Source: Anthoceros angustus (taxonomy: Eukaryota > Streptophyta > Anthocerotopsida > Anthocerotales > Anthocerotaceae). Taken from it: DNA of 64,000 bases. The first letter of the stretch is position 1, and each line of letters starts with the position of its first letter. The notes under the pieces are model-generated. The model searched no databases, was not told the DNA's origin, and saw only the letters and a program-made list of their open reading frames with translations. The DNA lies in assembly GCA_010909165.1 (NCBI GenBank), contig MU008184.1:186001-250000 (forward strand), read 5' to 3'. Both the position numbers and the translations under genes were made by a program. Of this stretch, positions 1-11,349 are shown one piece after another.

Positions 1-344
1 AAGGCACACAAATGTCACCGAGTCGGTAAGCAACTATCCCTTCTTCTTGCGCATCGCTCTGTAGGGATGAAGGGATTCCTGGCTTCATGGTTATAAGGTA
101 ACATTCCCGATAACTGGTGCAAGAACCCACATGCAAGACCGAGCTATGCCGCGACATCGACCAGGACGTCGTCGGTGACGTCGACCCAGGCGTCGCCCGC
201 GACGGAGGGACCAGGACACAGCCAAGGACGCTTCCAGTCGATGGGACACGAACAATTTATTTGAAGTCCACAGATATGGCAGTGTCGCATTAGACGCCCT
301 CGATCGCTCGGGGGACGTCGATTGGAGACAGCCAAGTTGTTAAC

Positions 345-560
345 GATATCCATCAAGTTCCTTAAAGTTTCTCCTCCAACTCTGAGATTTTCCCAGTTGC
401 TAGCTCCGTGCCTGCAACTTTCAGTTTTTCTGTTTCTATCGTCTCCTGTACGAACTACTGTCGTTCGATCTCCATCTTTTGCTCCGCTCTGGTTGCTGAA
501 TTTCGCTCTCCAGGTTCTTCAGCTCATTCTGTAATTTCGCAAAGCAACGTTCCCTCACAA
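345..560 (-). other. Broken coiled-coil-like coding relic downstream of the XS gene
   Basis: Read on the minus strand, this stretch gives short lengths of charged, Leu/Glu/Lys-rich heptad-like peptide (for example NELKNLESEIQQ and ETEKLKVAGTELATG) in different frames, with stops between them. It lies just past the stop of the XS-domain gene. It may be a decayed or mis-sequenced further coiled-coil exon, because related FDM/IDN2 proteins continue through a long coiled coil into an XH domain. I see no XH domain and no convincing gene elsewhere in 1-845. Confidence 0.3.
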
Positions 561-845
561 GTCACTTTAGAAACCTTGTGCACGCAAGCCACAAGAATTT
601 GCAATTTGTGAAAATGTCATCTAACCTCGTACTTCTCTGTTGGGCTTAGGTGCTCTGTGCGGAACCTGTTCCGAACTTCCATTCCTCGGTGACAGTTTCT
701 TGCTACTTTTTTTCCTGCACAAACCAGGTCTGAGTTAGTGGGAAACCGCTCCCCTCCCCTCCTCGGCTCGTCGGCACTACGACAAGAAAGCTTCAACTCA
801 TTTGCTAAAAGGAAAAGAAAAAGATAAAGCTTCACCTCCGGTCCT

Positions 846-3050
846 TCAAGCGAGCTGCTTCGTGTCTGCTTCATTCTGGCTGTCTTTGGTGCTGATCTCC
901 CTATAGAGCGCCTGCAGGGATGCCATTTGTGCATCCAACTCACGAGCCCGTTGCTGCATCTGCTGATTGTGCAACTCTAGCACTCGTTGAGAATCCGCTC
1001 CCAGGGTTTCCCTCTCTGTCACAGATTACCTCACCGTTGGCAACAGAGGCTGGAAACATGGAAACACGAAACCATGACAAGAACCCAGCTGAGAGGTCCC
1101 AAACCTTGTATGTGCTTCTCTTCCAGCAGCTGCATTTCCAGCTCCGCTTTCTTACTAGTCTCCTCGGCACCCTCCATCCTGTTAGTCGTTTTAATGTTGT
1201 CCGTGTCTGCCTTTTCCAGCAACTGCATTTGCTGTTGGATGGTTTCAGGTGCACGCAGCTGCTTGGGCAACTGCTTGCCAGTCCTCATTTCCTCTTCCAC
1301 CAGCGGGCTCATGGTCATCAAATTATGATTCTTCCGCAAAAACTCCCCGACTTTGCCTTCATCATTGTAGTCTTCTTCACCGGCCATCCAACCATACAGG
1401 TCCGTCCCCTGCCGATCCGTCCCCTTGTTCTCATTCCAATCCTGCCTTCCCCGATGTTTCTGAACAAAACTTCTCTCAAACAGTCGGCAATCCCCATACC
1501 CCTCCACATCTCGCTTAAACATAATAGCCGCGACCCCCATGGGCCCGTCGAAACCCCAGAACACCTTCACCTGCTCGGGATCGAACTCCTCAAACTGCTG
1601 CCTCAGCTCTCCGCGCCCGGGGCTGACCCGTCTGCCATCCGGGTCAAGGGTCTGGGCATTGTAGATGAGTCCCACCCACGGGTGCACCACCTGGTGCTCG
1701 GCCGGGACCCGCTTCGGCGCGGCCTTCATCGTTTCGAACCGCTCTGCCACAGAAAAAAAAGTACCACACAACGTCACTGCCAACCCCCTGGCATCCACTG
1801 ATCACACGACAAGTCAGAAACAAAACAAGATGCACTCACACAAACCCACCTCCTCGATTCTCCTCCTCGACCAACTGCATCTCCAACTCAGCCGTCACCT
1901 TAGCCTGCTCCGAAGCCTCCCCCCTGTTACTGAGGCTGAATTTCTCTGTTTCCGCCCTGGACAGCATATGCGTCTCCTTCTGCTGGTCTACCACCCCCTC
2001 CACCTCCTTCTTCAGCTCCTGGTTGGTCTTCATCTTCTCCTCCACCACGTCATGCATCGTCGTGAGATTATGCTTCGCCCGGAGAAACTGCCCCGCCTCC
2101 CCCGGGTCGTAATAGTCTTCTTCCACAGCCATCCAGCCAAAGAGCTCCGTCCCTTCCTGCCCGGCCGCCTTACACCGCTCCCAGTCGCTCCGCCCCCGCT
2201 GCACGGCCTGAAAGCTCGCCTCAAACGACCTACAATTCGCATACGCCTTCATGTCCCGCCCGAAGACGAGGACGGCCACCCCCTGCAGCCCGTTGTACGC
2301 CCAGAATGTCTTTACCTGCTGAGGTTGGAAATGCGAGAAGTGGTCCCTCAGCTTCCCGGTGCCGGGGAGCATCCTCTGCAGGTTGAGCTCCAGGGTGTTG
2401 AGATTCGAAATGATCCCGACCCAGGGATGCACCACCCGGTTCTCGGGACGCACCCGCTTGGGCGCAGGCTGTAGGAATTTCACCACTCCGGGGGCTATGA
2501 GCGCCGCGCGCTGCCTCAGCTCCTCCTGCAGGAACTCGTAGACCCGGGGGGCTACGTCCTCCGCGTGCTGCCTCAGCTCCTCCTCCAGGAACTTCAGGAG
2601 CGCGTGGTGTTGGCCTCTGGTCTCGCTGCCCTCCCTGAGGCGCTTGGCGTGGGAGTAGATCTTGGAGTGCTTGTAGGCCTGCGTCTTTTTGGTGGGACAG
2701 AACGGGCAGCGATACGTCCCGTCGCCATTGGAGACCACGAGCTGCCCGGACTCGAGGGCCTCCGTGGCTGCAGCTTCGAATTCCCTCATCTTCTCCTCGT
2801 CCTCGGTGCTGCTTGAGGCGTCCATGAACACGTCGAATGCGTCGTCCGTCGCTCTTGCTGCTGCGTGCAAGCTCAGCGTGCCCAGAGCTCCACCAAGCTG
2901 CCCACGATGACGCTGCCCTCGCTCACCAGGTGCTTCGCGACATCTTACCGACATCCCGACTGGGAGCCCATGAAGCTGGAGGCAGCCGCCATGACACTTC
3001 AGTGCAGGGCAAGGAGTCATGTTTGTATCCTCGGAGCGGGAACTCGACAT
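846..3050 (-). CDS. XS-domain protein (SGS3/IDN2/FDM family) with zf-XS and two XS domains
   Basis: Three exons with matching phases: 3050-1850, 1743-1105 and 1015-846 (both introns GT-AG, phase 1), giving about 669 aa. A zf-XS finger lies near residues 113-150 (C115-x2-C118, H128, H134). XS domain 1 runs from about 203 to 335 (VVHPWVG, VKTFWAYNG, FGWMAVEEDYY). After a coiled-coil linker, exon 2 holds a second XS domain, about 415-545 (VVHPWVGLIYN, VKVFWGFDG, YGWMAGEEDY). A short Gln-rich coiled coil ends the protein. The family binds double-stranded RNA with 5' overhangs and acts in RNA-directed DNA methylation or trans-acting siRNA production; canonical members have one XS and often a C-terminal XH. 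The XS plus linker was therefore duplicated within the gene, and XH is absent. Met76 is an alternative start. The 5' half has a second copy at 3.6-4.1 kb. Confidence 0.85.
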
Positions 3051-4746
3051 GCCAACATCAATGTGATGCGTGACTCACCCGGGCATGCGATACTACTTGT
3101 TGTTAATTAAAAGTCTACCGGAAACTATTAAAGAAAAACGTGTACCCCGGTGTCACTTTTGGCTTCTGTTCCACCCATTTGCTGACGAGAAAAATGGCAC
3201 GAGAGAAACCATGGTTCCGTCGTCAGGGCTTGTGCTGGTGTCTCGGCGGATTGATCTACTTGGGTACATGTGTGCACGAGAGTCGGCGGATTGATCTACT
3301 TGGGTACATGTGCGAGAGTTCGGGCCCATGATTACGAACCTTTAGTTCCCAAACGGACTTTCGAATCCGATCGAGAACTGGAGTTTGGACTAATGGTGGC
3401 AGGGATGTTCTAAAAGAGTCCATATTGCTTGGGAGAAAGGAATGTCCATCAGAAGCACGTGAGGGCATCAGACTCTTACGGAAAGAAGCCTACCTGAGTG
3501 ACGATGGTCTCGGCGCACTCATCTCAACTTGAGGGGGGACACACAGTTCCTCTCTCACAACTCCTCTAAATTCACTTCTCTTTTCAAAGCCCGTTTCAGA
3601 TTTGTGTCTGGGTACTCCAGTTTGCTTGAGACTTCCGATCTTCATGCATATCACTAAGATCATGTGACTCGCAAGCTGGAGACGCCACGGATCCGGGCGT
3701 GGAGTAGATCTTGGAGTGCTTGTAGGCCTGCGTCTTTTTGGTGGGACAGAACGGGCAGCGATACGTCCCGTCGCCATTGGAGACCACGAGCTGCCCGGAC
3801 TCGAGGGCCTCCGTGGCTGCAGCTTCGAATTCCCTCATCTTCTCCTCGTCCTCGGTGCTGCTTGAGGCGTCCATGAACACGTCGAATGCGTCGTCCGTCG
3901 CTCTTGCTGCGTGCAAGCTCAGCGTGCCCAGAGCTCCACCAAGCTGCCCACGATGACGCTGCCCTCGCTCACCAGGTGCTTCGCGACATCTTACCGACAT
4001 CCCGACTGGGAGCCCATGAAGCTGGAGGCAGCCGCCATGACACTTCAGTGCAGGGCAAGGAGTCATGTTTGTATCCTCGGAGCGGGAACTCGACATGCCA
4101 ACATCAATGTGATGCGTGACTCACCCGGGCATGCGATACTACTTGTTGTTAATTAAAAGTCTACCCGGAAACTATTAAAGAAAAAACGTGTACCCCGGTG
4201 TCACTTTTGGCTTCTGTTCCACCCATTTGCTGACGAGAAAAATGGCACGAGAGAAACCATGGTTCCGTCGTCAGGGCTTGTGCTGGTGTCTCGGCGGATT
4301 GATCTACTTGGGTACATGTGTGCACGAGAGTCGGCGGATTGATCTACTTGGGTACATGTGTGCAGGAGAGTTCTGGGCTGTATGATTCTGAACCTTTAGT
4401 TCCCAAACAGACTTTCTGAATCCGATCGAGAATCTGGGAGCTGGACTAATGGTGGCAGGGATGTTCTAAAAGAGTCCATATTGCTTGGGAGAAAGGAATG
4501 TCCATCAGAAGCACGTGAGGGCATCAGACTCTTACGGAAAGAAGCCTACCTGAGTGACGATGGTCTCGGCGCACTCATCTCAACTTGAGGGGGGACACAC
4601 AGTTCCTCTCTCACAACTCCTCTAAATTCACTTCTCTTTTCAAAGCCCGTTTGATTTGTATGCAGGTACTCCGGTTGCTTGAGACTTCCGATCTTCATGC
4701 ATATCACTAAGATCATGTGACTCGCAAGCTGGAGACGCCACGGATC
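2649..4746. repeat. Direct tandem duplication, two ~1.05-kb units
   Basis: Unit 1 (2649-3697) and unit 2 (3698-4746) are near-identical. Each carries the 5' coding part of the XS gene and its upstream region. The junction falls in a shared GGCGTGG-like word. Inside each unit is a smaller ~40-bp direct repeat (at 3244 and 3284; again about 4292 and 4332). The copies differ mostly by 1-5 base indels, many beside CTG or CAG; for example a GCT triplet in the Ala run (near 2868) is missing from unit 2. Confidence 0.9.
3596..4096 (-). pseudogene. Truncated duplicate of the 5' part of the XS-domain gene
   Basis: An ORF of 166 aa starts with the same residues as the full gene (MSSSRSEDTNM). It keeps the zf-XS finger start (YRCPFCPTKKTQ, KHSKIYS) and then runs into unrelated sequence at the duplication junction, so both XS domains are missing. 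It lies head to tail upstream of the intact gene on the same strand. If transcribed, it would make only the N-terminal region and half a finger. It could be a real promoter-proximal duplication or an assembly artefact. Confidence 0.8.
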
Positions 4747-5002
4747 TGGGCAGTGGACACAGGATCAACAGCGAGGAGGAGTATTGGAGTCAGCGTTGAC
4801 AGATCTTGTCTCCGAATTAGGGCATGGTTTGGATGAAAGCAGTAATTGAAATTATCTAGTCAGTTCCGATCGTTGCATCGATTACGCGCGAAGAGAAAAC
4901 AGCTGCGCGAGCGTTGGCGCAATTGTGAGAGAACATTAACCGATACCCTGATCATGGCCATCTCGAGACGAACAAACTACGACTCTAGAAAGTAGCGATG
5001 GG

Positions 5003-5360
5003 CGTCACGGTGCAGTACACAACCACGGATCTCCATTGTTAGAGTGAAAACATAGAAGGAATTGGAGCAATGCGGACGTTCGACATATTGGCGCGAGTCT
5101 GCTAAAAGCTGCGGACGTCCGGCGCCTTCTGAGACCCCAATCTTGTGGGCGTCCGGAGATGGAAATGGTGGAGTGGATGGACGTCACGGTGCAGTACACA
5201 ACCCCGATCTCCATTGTTAGAGTGAAAACATAGGAAGGAATTGGAGCAATGCGGACGTTCGACATATTGGCGCGAGTCTGCTAAAACTGCGGGCGTCCGG
5301 CGCCTTCTGAGACCCCAATCTTGCGGGCGTCCAGTGCGATGGAAATGGTGGAGTGGATCG
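5003..5360. repeat. ~179-bp tandem repeat, two copies
   Basis: Copies begin with CGTCACGGTGCAGTACACAA at 5003 and 5182 and end near GGAAATGGTGGAGTGGAT. They are rich in GGACGTCC-like palindromic words. No ORF across them looks coding. Differences are mostly short indels. Confidence 0.85.
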
Positions 5361-5432
5361 GGACGTCCGCAAATGTATATATATTGTTTGTCTTTATATC
5401 ACCGCCGGATAGGTGTAGATAGATTCAATGGA

Positions 5433-5645
5433 TAAGAACTCCAAGGTTAAGCACCCTTGGGTCGGATCAATACCGGGATGGGGTGCTTGACTTTGGTGCT
5501 TGAGAACTCAGGTTAAGCACTCTTGGGTCGATTAGTACTAGGATGGTTTGCTTGTTTTTGGCGCTTTGAAAACTTTGTAACAACTCCATCTAAGCAACCT
5601 AGGCGTATCAATACTAGGATGGAGTGTTGATTTTTAGTGGTTTGA
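5433..5645 (+). repeat. Three tandem fragments derived from 5S rRNA (internal promoter region)
   Basis: Three diverged units of about 65-75 bp start near 5435, 5503 and 5575. Each resembles the 3' two-thirds of plant 5S rRNA: AGAACTC, then GTTAAGC (A-box region), then TTGGG, then AGTACTAGGATGG (intermediate element/C-box region). The middle unit is closest. Full 5S genes are about 120 bp, so these are not functional rRNA genes. Such pieces occur in 5S-derived SINEs and in the LTRs of Cassandra-type TRIM elements, but no LTR pair is visible here. Confidence 0.75.
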
Positions 5646-5649
5646 AAAA

Positions 5650-6830
5650 TTTGTAAATCATCCGGTATCTAGGCGTAAAGTCATGAATATTATTTTTGAA
5701 AATCATTTGTTGGTTGATGTTATATTCCCACATTCGCTTTGTATACAACATGTAAAACCTTTTGGCCTTACTCTATGTGCCCCTTGATGACTTGTGGATC
5801 TCTTTGATTGGTGCGCCAAATGTCCTCATTCGAGTTTGATGCATATAGATGCATAGGCCTTGGTTTCTAGATGAGCTACATTTTCCAAAATTCGACATGT
5901 ATGATGGTGGTTTCTAATGGCCAACCTTTTGAAGGCGACAATGTTTCACAATGTTTTGCGAGAAGCAAGAAAATAAATAGAATAGATGATTTGTCCTTGA
6001 GTAATGAAAGCACATCGGATGCGATCGAACACAAGTATAAGAGAGCATCTGCACAGCCTCGAGCCCTAGTGAGCCGGAGTGTCTGAAGAAGAGGGCTGAT
6101 CGCCCAGTGGGGTTTTGACCAAATGGGTGAGTATTTGTGAGGCTCGAAGGAGGACCTGTCTATACCCACTCTGACGCCCACTACAGCTGTGGCGCAGCTA
6201 GTTGTTCAGAGACGAACTATAGCCAAGCTTCACCAGGAGATTTTGAATTTAAGATCTGACTTGCTCCATGTGCCACCCATGGGTAGATTAAGGTTGAAAG
6301 CGATACGGACTTGACAAGAAGAAATGTAAGCTCTGAAGAGTTTGATCAAGAATGGTTGAGGAGGCCTCACCATCCTTTACCTTGTCCAATTCTTGCATGA
6401 GCTAATCTGCCATCTAAGTGCGGCTTATCTCCCGGAGGGGCAGTCGGAGGTATGCTGCAGGATTGCTCAAATCACGGGGTTTGAAAAGAGAATTGATGTG
6501 AGTGTTGGTGCGGTGGCAAGTGTGCACAGGCAACTTGAACGAAAGTGTTTGTCTACACAAGTATTCACGCAACCCTCTCCAAACCCGGTGTATTGCACCT
6601 CTTTGGAGTATAAGTCGCGGACGTTCGGTGCTCGGCTCTTTGGAGCATAAGTCATGATCATCCGGCCACTTGGTACAAAGGTGTGTCCGGCATTTGTGCG
6701 GACGGTGGGCACATTAGGTCTTCTTTTGGGCTCGGATGCATGGGTTGTGGGTTCGCAAATCACTGAAAACAGTGAAATGAGACATGTGCATTTCTGGATG
6801 GTTGGGGCCAAAATGGGGTTTGGAGACAAA
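5650..6830. other. No supportable gene
   Basis: Only short ORFs occur, none with a recognisable domain. A peptide around 6150-6290 has a gag-like, charged character, but this is too weak to call. The stretch ends beside the 3' end of the minus-strand retroelement fragment, so it may hold decayed retroelement sequence. Confidence 0.4.
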
Positions 6831-6833
6831 CCC

Positions 6834-9560
6834 CTATGCTGAGAAACACTGTTTGGCTTGTGAACCTGCTGGGGCGGTAGTTTGTTCCTCCTTCAAAGCT
6901 AATTTGGCCAAACCGTCAGCAAGCTCGTTCCTTTGTCGTGGCACATGTGTCAAGAACAATGCTTCAAACTTCTGCATTAGTTCCAGAGCCTGTGAGTGAA
7001 GAGCTCTCAAATTTCTTGCACGCACTTCATATGTTCCATGCAACTGTTTGACAAGCAATTGGCTATCACAGAAAGCATTCAGGATGCGCACTCCCTTGTC
7101 ATCTGCTAGTTTTAAACCATGTAGGAAAGCCTGGTACTCCGCCTCGTTGTTAGTATCTAAAGGAATCGCAAAGCTTTCCTTCACAGTTTCCTTTGCATCA
7201 GGGGCCACCAGCACCACACCCACTCCAGCGAGACCATGCGCCACAGCTCCATCGGTCCACAAATTCCATGTGTCAACATCACTCTATGTAGATGGGTCAG
7301 CCCAAAGTGCAGCCAAGGCTGGATTACCTTTTGTTTCCTCTTCATCGGCTTCTTTCTTTCTCCTAAGGCTTGGCACAGTGAGAGTCAGGACTTCCTCCAT
7401 TTGCTCAGATTGACCTTGAATACTGGAATCGATGCCCTTGCATGCATATCCACACAGGCTTGCCTCCAACTGTCTGAATTTTAGTGACTTGACCTGGACT
7501 TCAAAGTCATATCCCGAGAGTATACATACCCATTTTGCAAATCGTCCGGTAGGATTCGGTATCATCATCAAGTATCGTGCCACATGTAAGCTAACCAGGA
7601 AGAAGAATTTGCCTGATGCCAGGTAATGGTGGAACTTCTTCGTTGCTGCAACCATTCCCGCCGTCACTTGCTCAAACGAATTGTACCTGGTCTCACATCC
7701 TGTCATAAGCCTACTTGCAAAGTATATTGGCAGGTACAGCTTAGTCTCATCATCCTGCTGGAATAAGTTGTACTCCAGAGACACTCCAGTTACTTCCACA
7801 CTCACATAGAATGTCCTTGACCAGTTTGGTGGTTTCATGACCTGGGGTGACACCATTAAATTTTGTAACCGCTCGTAAGATTCCATCGGTTCATCCCATA
7901 CTAGCTCCTGATTCTTCCGCATGGATTTGTACAACGGTGCTGCTGCCTCTGTGAAATTGGGTATTAACCTCCTGTAGTAACTTGCTGCCTGTACAAATGA
8001 TCTTACTTCCTCTACGCTAACTGGATGTGCCTTGGCCAGAAACTTCTCGATCTTCCCAGGCTCCGCATGTACACCCTTGGAATCAATCATGAATCCCAGA
8101 AGTTCCCCTTCAGTAACAGCAAATATGCACTTCAAGGGATTTAACCCGATATTTGCTAGGGTCAGTCTGGAAAACACTTCCTCAAAGTTCCCTGGATGAT
8201 CAGCTCTTCTTCCATACACGGCAAAGTCATCTAAGAAAACACGTAGGAACTTCGCTACTGTGGTGCCCAGGGCCTTCATCATGACTTCCTGAAAACAAGA
8301 TGGCGCATTGCAAAGGCCGAAAGGCATTACCTTGTACATGAACACACCCCATGGTGTCACAAAGGCAATCTTGGGCTGATCTTCTTCGCAGATAGCGACC
8401 TGATGAAATCCCGAATTACCATCGCAAAAAGAGTATGTCTCGTGACCAGAAACTTCATCCAGTAGCTCATCCACATGAGGAAGGGGAAACCTGTCCTTCC
8501 TTGTGGCTTTGTTTAACTCCTGGAAGTTGACACACATCCTAGTTTTCCCATTCTTCTTCATCGAAATTACGATCGGGGATACCCACCCCGGATATTGCAG
8601 GGATATCAATCTTGAACTTGCGTAGGTTTGTAGTTGACATTTCCTCGTGTCCAGTGACGAACAAGTGTTCATATCTGGAGAAAAGATTCCTGTAATGCTC
8701 AAGTTCCTCTCCTTCTACGTCTGTACCAACCTTGGCAACTTTCTCAACACCGTTGGCTCCAAAAAACTTCAATTCCTTCAAGTCGAGGATCTTTGGATCT
8801 TTGTGCGGTTTGAGCTTATCCTGGGCCAATCGAATGGATAGGATGTGGAGTGTCTCTGGTTCACTGTTGAATGCTTTGCTGGTGAAATCCACCTCTTGGT
8901 CCGAACCACTATCACCATATACAGAGGCTTCAGATCCTATTTTAGAGGTGCTACTTGTCATGTTGAACTCTTCAGGCTGCCATGCCTTGATCCAAACCCG
9001 ATGTGCTGGCGGGCCAATCTCCAGGATTCGTGTATCCCAGTGGTGATCGGCTTTCACTAGCTCTAGCCATGGTTGGCCCAGGATGACACCATACGCTGGC
9101 TCGAGAAGTTCCACGACGGTGAAACCTATCCGCACTCTTACTCCGTGAACGACAACCTTGATGTTTTCTAGGATCCCCACCACAAGGAGCTTTGTATTGG
9201 ACGGATCCCTGCAGACTTGCTTACATGCTAGTCTGCGGGTGGCACCTAGACCAAGATCTTCAAGCCAAGCAACATTGATCAAGTTCGTAGATGACCCTCC
9301 ATCCACGACGGCTTCGGGGACCTCAACCTCATTGATCCAAGCAGTTACTGCCGGTGAGTCATTTTTGCGGAGCCATCCAATTGGTCGGTTTGATGAGTTA
9401 GGATTGCCAGTTCCCGTCAGTGTTGTGGCAGCTTCCCCTTTTAGCTTAGCCTTACTTTCTTGTGCTTCGATTCTCGAGCACTTAAGGCAGTGGTCTCTCG
9501 TCGTGCTGCAGGGAGGATCCCGAATAGCTGCCTGAATGTCATCTTTACTTCTCTATCTGC
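6834..9560 (-). mobile_element. Ty3/gypsy Tat-lineage pol fragment: protease, RT, RNase H, second (archaeal-type) RNase H
   Basis: Minus-strand order is protease about 9306-8850 (MDGGSSTNLIN, YGVILGQPWLE), RT about 8650-7900 (YPGWVSPIV, KTRMCVNFQELN, active-site variant FLDDF), connection and first RNase H about 7900-7470, then a separate RNase H at 7262-6834 (WTDGAVAHGLAGVG, NNEAEYQAFLHGL, CDSQLLVKQ, RNELADGLAKLA). A second RNase H after the first is the hallmark of the Tat lineage. The expected integrase is not found below 6834, so the fragment is truncated. Frame changes near 8640 and 7270 break the polyprotein. Upstream, 9306-9560 keeps more protease-proximal coding sequence (EDLADREVKMTFRQLFG) with a frameshift. 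A non-autonomous relic. Confidence 0.88.
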
Positions 9561-10711
9561 AAGATCTTCCACAAGTGAGTATAACACCATAATATTTGAA
9601 CCGGCGGAATATACATCAAGCGGCTTTATGCATGAATATACGCTGAACCGGGTTGTGGATGGTCACTAAATCGATGTTCATGTATGTAGTCGCGGATAAT
9701 GTGTTCAAAATTATGGTCAAAATCACATTCTACTTCAAAATTTACAAGGAGCTCCAAAAACTTCAATTCCTTCAAGTCGATGGATGTCATGCGTGTTTGA
9801 GCTTATCTGGGCCAATCGAATGGATAGGATGTGGGTGTCTACGGTTCCTTGTTGAATGCTTTGCTGGTGAAATCCACCTCTTGGTCCGAACCACTATCAC
9901 CATATACAGAGGCTTCAGATCCTATTTCAGAGGTGCTACTTGTCATGTTGAACTCCTCAGGCTGCCATGCCTTGATCTGAACCCGGTGTGCTGGCGGGCC
10001 AATCTCCAGGATTCCTGTATCCCAGTGGTGATCGGCTTTCACTAGCTCTAACCATGGTTGGCCCAGGATGACACCGTATGCCGGCTCGGGAAGTTCCACG
10101 ACGGTAAAACCTATCCGCACTCTTACTCCGTGAACGACAACCTTGATGTTTTCCAGGATCCCCACCACAGGGAGCTTTGTATTGGACGCATCTCTGAAGA
10201 CTTGCTTACATGCTAGTCTGCGGGTGGCACCTAGACCAAGATCTTCAAGCCAAGCAGCATTGATCAGGTTCAGAGATGACCCTCCATCCACGACGGCTTG
10301 GACCTCAACCTCATTGATCCAAGCGATCGCCGGTGAGTCATTTTTATGGAGCCATCCAATTGGTCGGTTTGATGAGTTAGGATTGCGCCCCGTGTTGTGG
10401 CGGCTTCCCCTTTAGCTTAGCCTTACTTTCTTGTGCTTGATTCTCGAGCACTTAAGGCGTGGTCTCGTCGCACGAGGAGGATCCCGAATAGTCACTGAAT
10501 GTCATCTTTACTTCTATCTCGCAAGATCTTCCACAAGTGAGTATAACACCATAATATTTGAACAGAATATACATCAAGCGCTTTATGCATGAATATACGC
10601 TGAACCGGGTTGTGGATGGTCACTAAATCGATGTTCATGTATGTAGTCGCGGATAATGTGTTCAAAATTATGGTCAAAATCACATTCTACTTCAAAATTT
10701 ACAAGGAGCTC
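8757..10711. repeat. Direct tandem duplication of the protease region (~0.97 kb x 2)
   Basis: Unit 1 is about 8757-9752 and unit 2 about 9753-10711. Both begin GCTCCAAAAAACTTCAATTC or nearly so and end AAATTTACAAGGAGCTCC. Unit 2 repeats the protease (ORF 10291-9839). Copies differ by short deletions, for example loss of a CGGCGG-containing hexamer near 10568. The junction lies in shared GCTCCAAAAA sequence. Confidence 0.88.
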
Positions 10712-11340
10712 CAGCCAAAAGGGTCGTGGGGACATTCCTGTGGGTTTGCAATGATTTAGCACCGACTTCACACTCCCTTTGTCTGGGATGAAACCCGCCG
10801 ACTGTTTACAATATATTGTCTTATCAAGGGAATGGAAGCCACTTTTGCATCCGTTCACATTTACGGTGGCAAGGTATGGAAAATGTGCGGTTCCTCTATG
10901 GTAGAAAGGTGAGTAACGCAGCAGCGATGGCGCGCATGCCGGCGCCCACCTCACACCTTATGCAAAGGCCCTTAGCCATTCCTCGTGCACCAAACAGTTC
11001 CAACATGGTTTTGATATCCTGTGAGCGGAGAAATCTCTTGTAGTGTACCATGTTCCTGTGAACCCTCAACAAAACCACAATTTGGCATACTGCTCGAAAG
11101 GGCTGCCAAGTTTCACGGAAACATTGGGTTGGCGCCACCATTAAACGAATCCACTACCGAACAGAGCCATGGCAGCCCCGTGACAATGGAAGGGGCCACT
11201 AGGAATAGACGCACAAAATGTGGTCCGGAAGGAGTGCGGCATGCCATCGCAAAGGGTGTTACAAAAGGGTTGTGCCATAAGTTCTTAGGAGCGGACCATG
11301 ACTGGAATATATTTCAAGCCGCTCGGTTATTCACTCCTCA
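10712..11340. other. No supportable gene; repeat-derived
   Basis: Short ORFs exist on both strands (for example minus 10954-10583, part of which lies in the duplicated block), but none has a recognised domain. Composition is intermediate in GC. I cannot assign it. Confidence 0.4.
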
Positions 11341-11349
11341 CCGACTCGA

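Noticed and set aside
920-2541. Plus-strand ORFs of 269-293 aa opposite the XS gene
   Set aside because: They are shadows of the minus-strand exons, which have clear XS domains, coherent splice phases and coiled coils.
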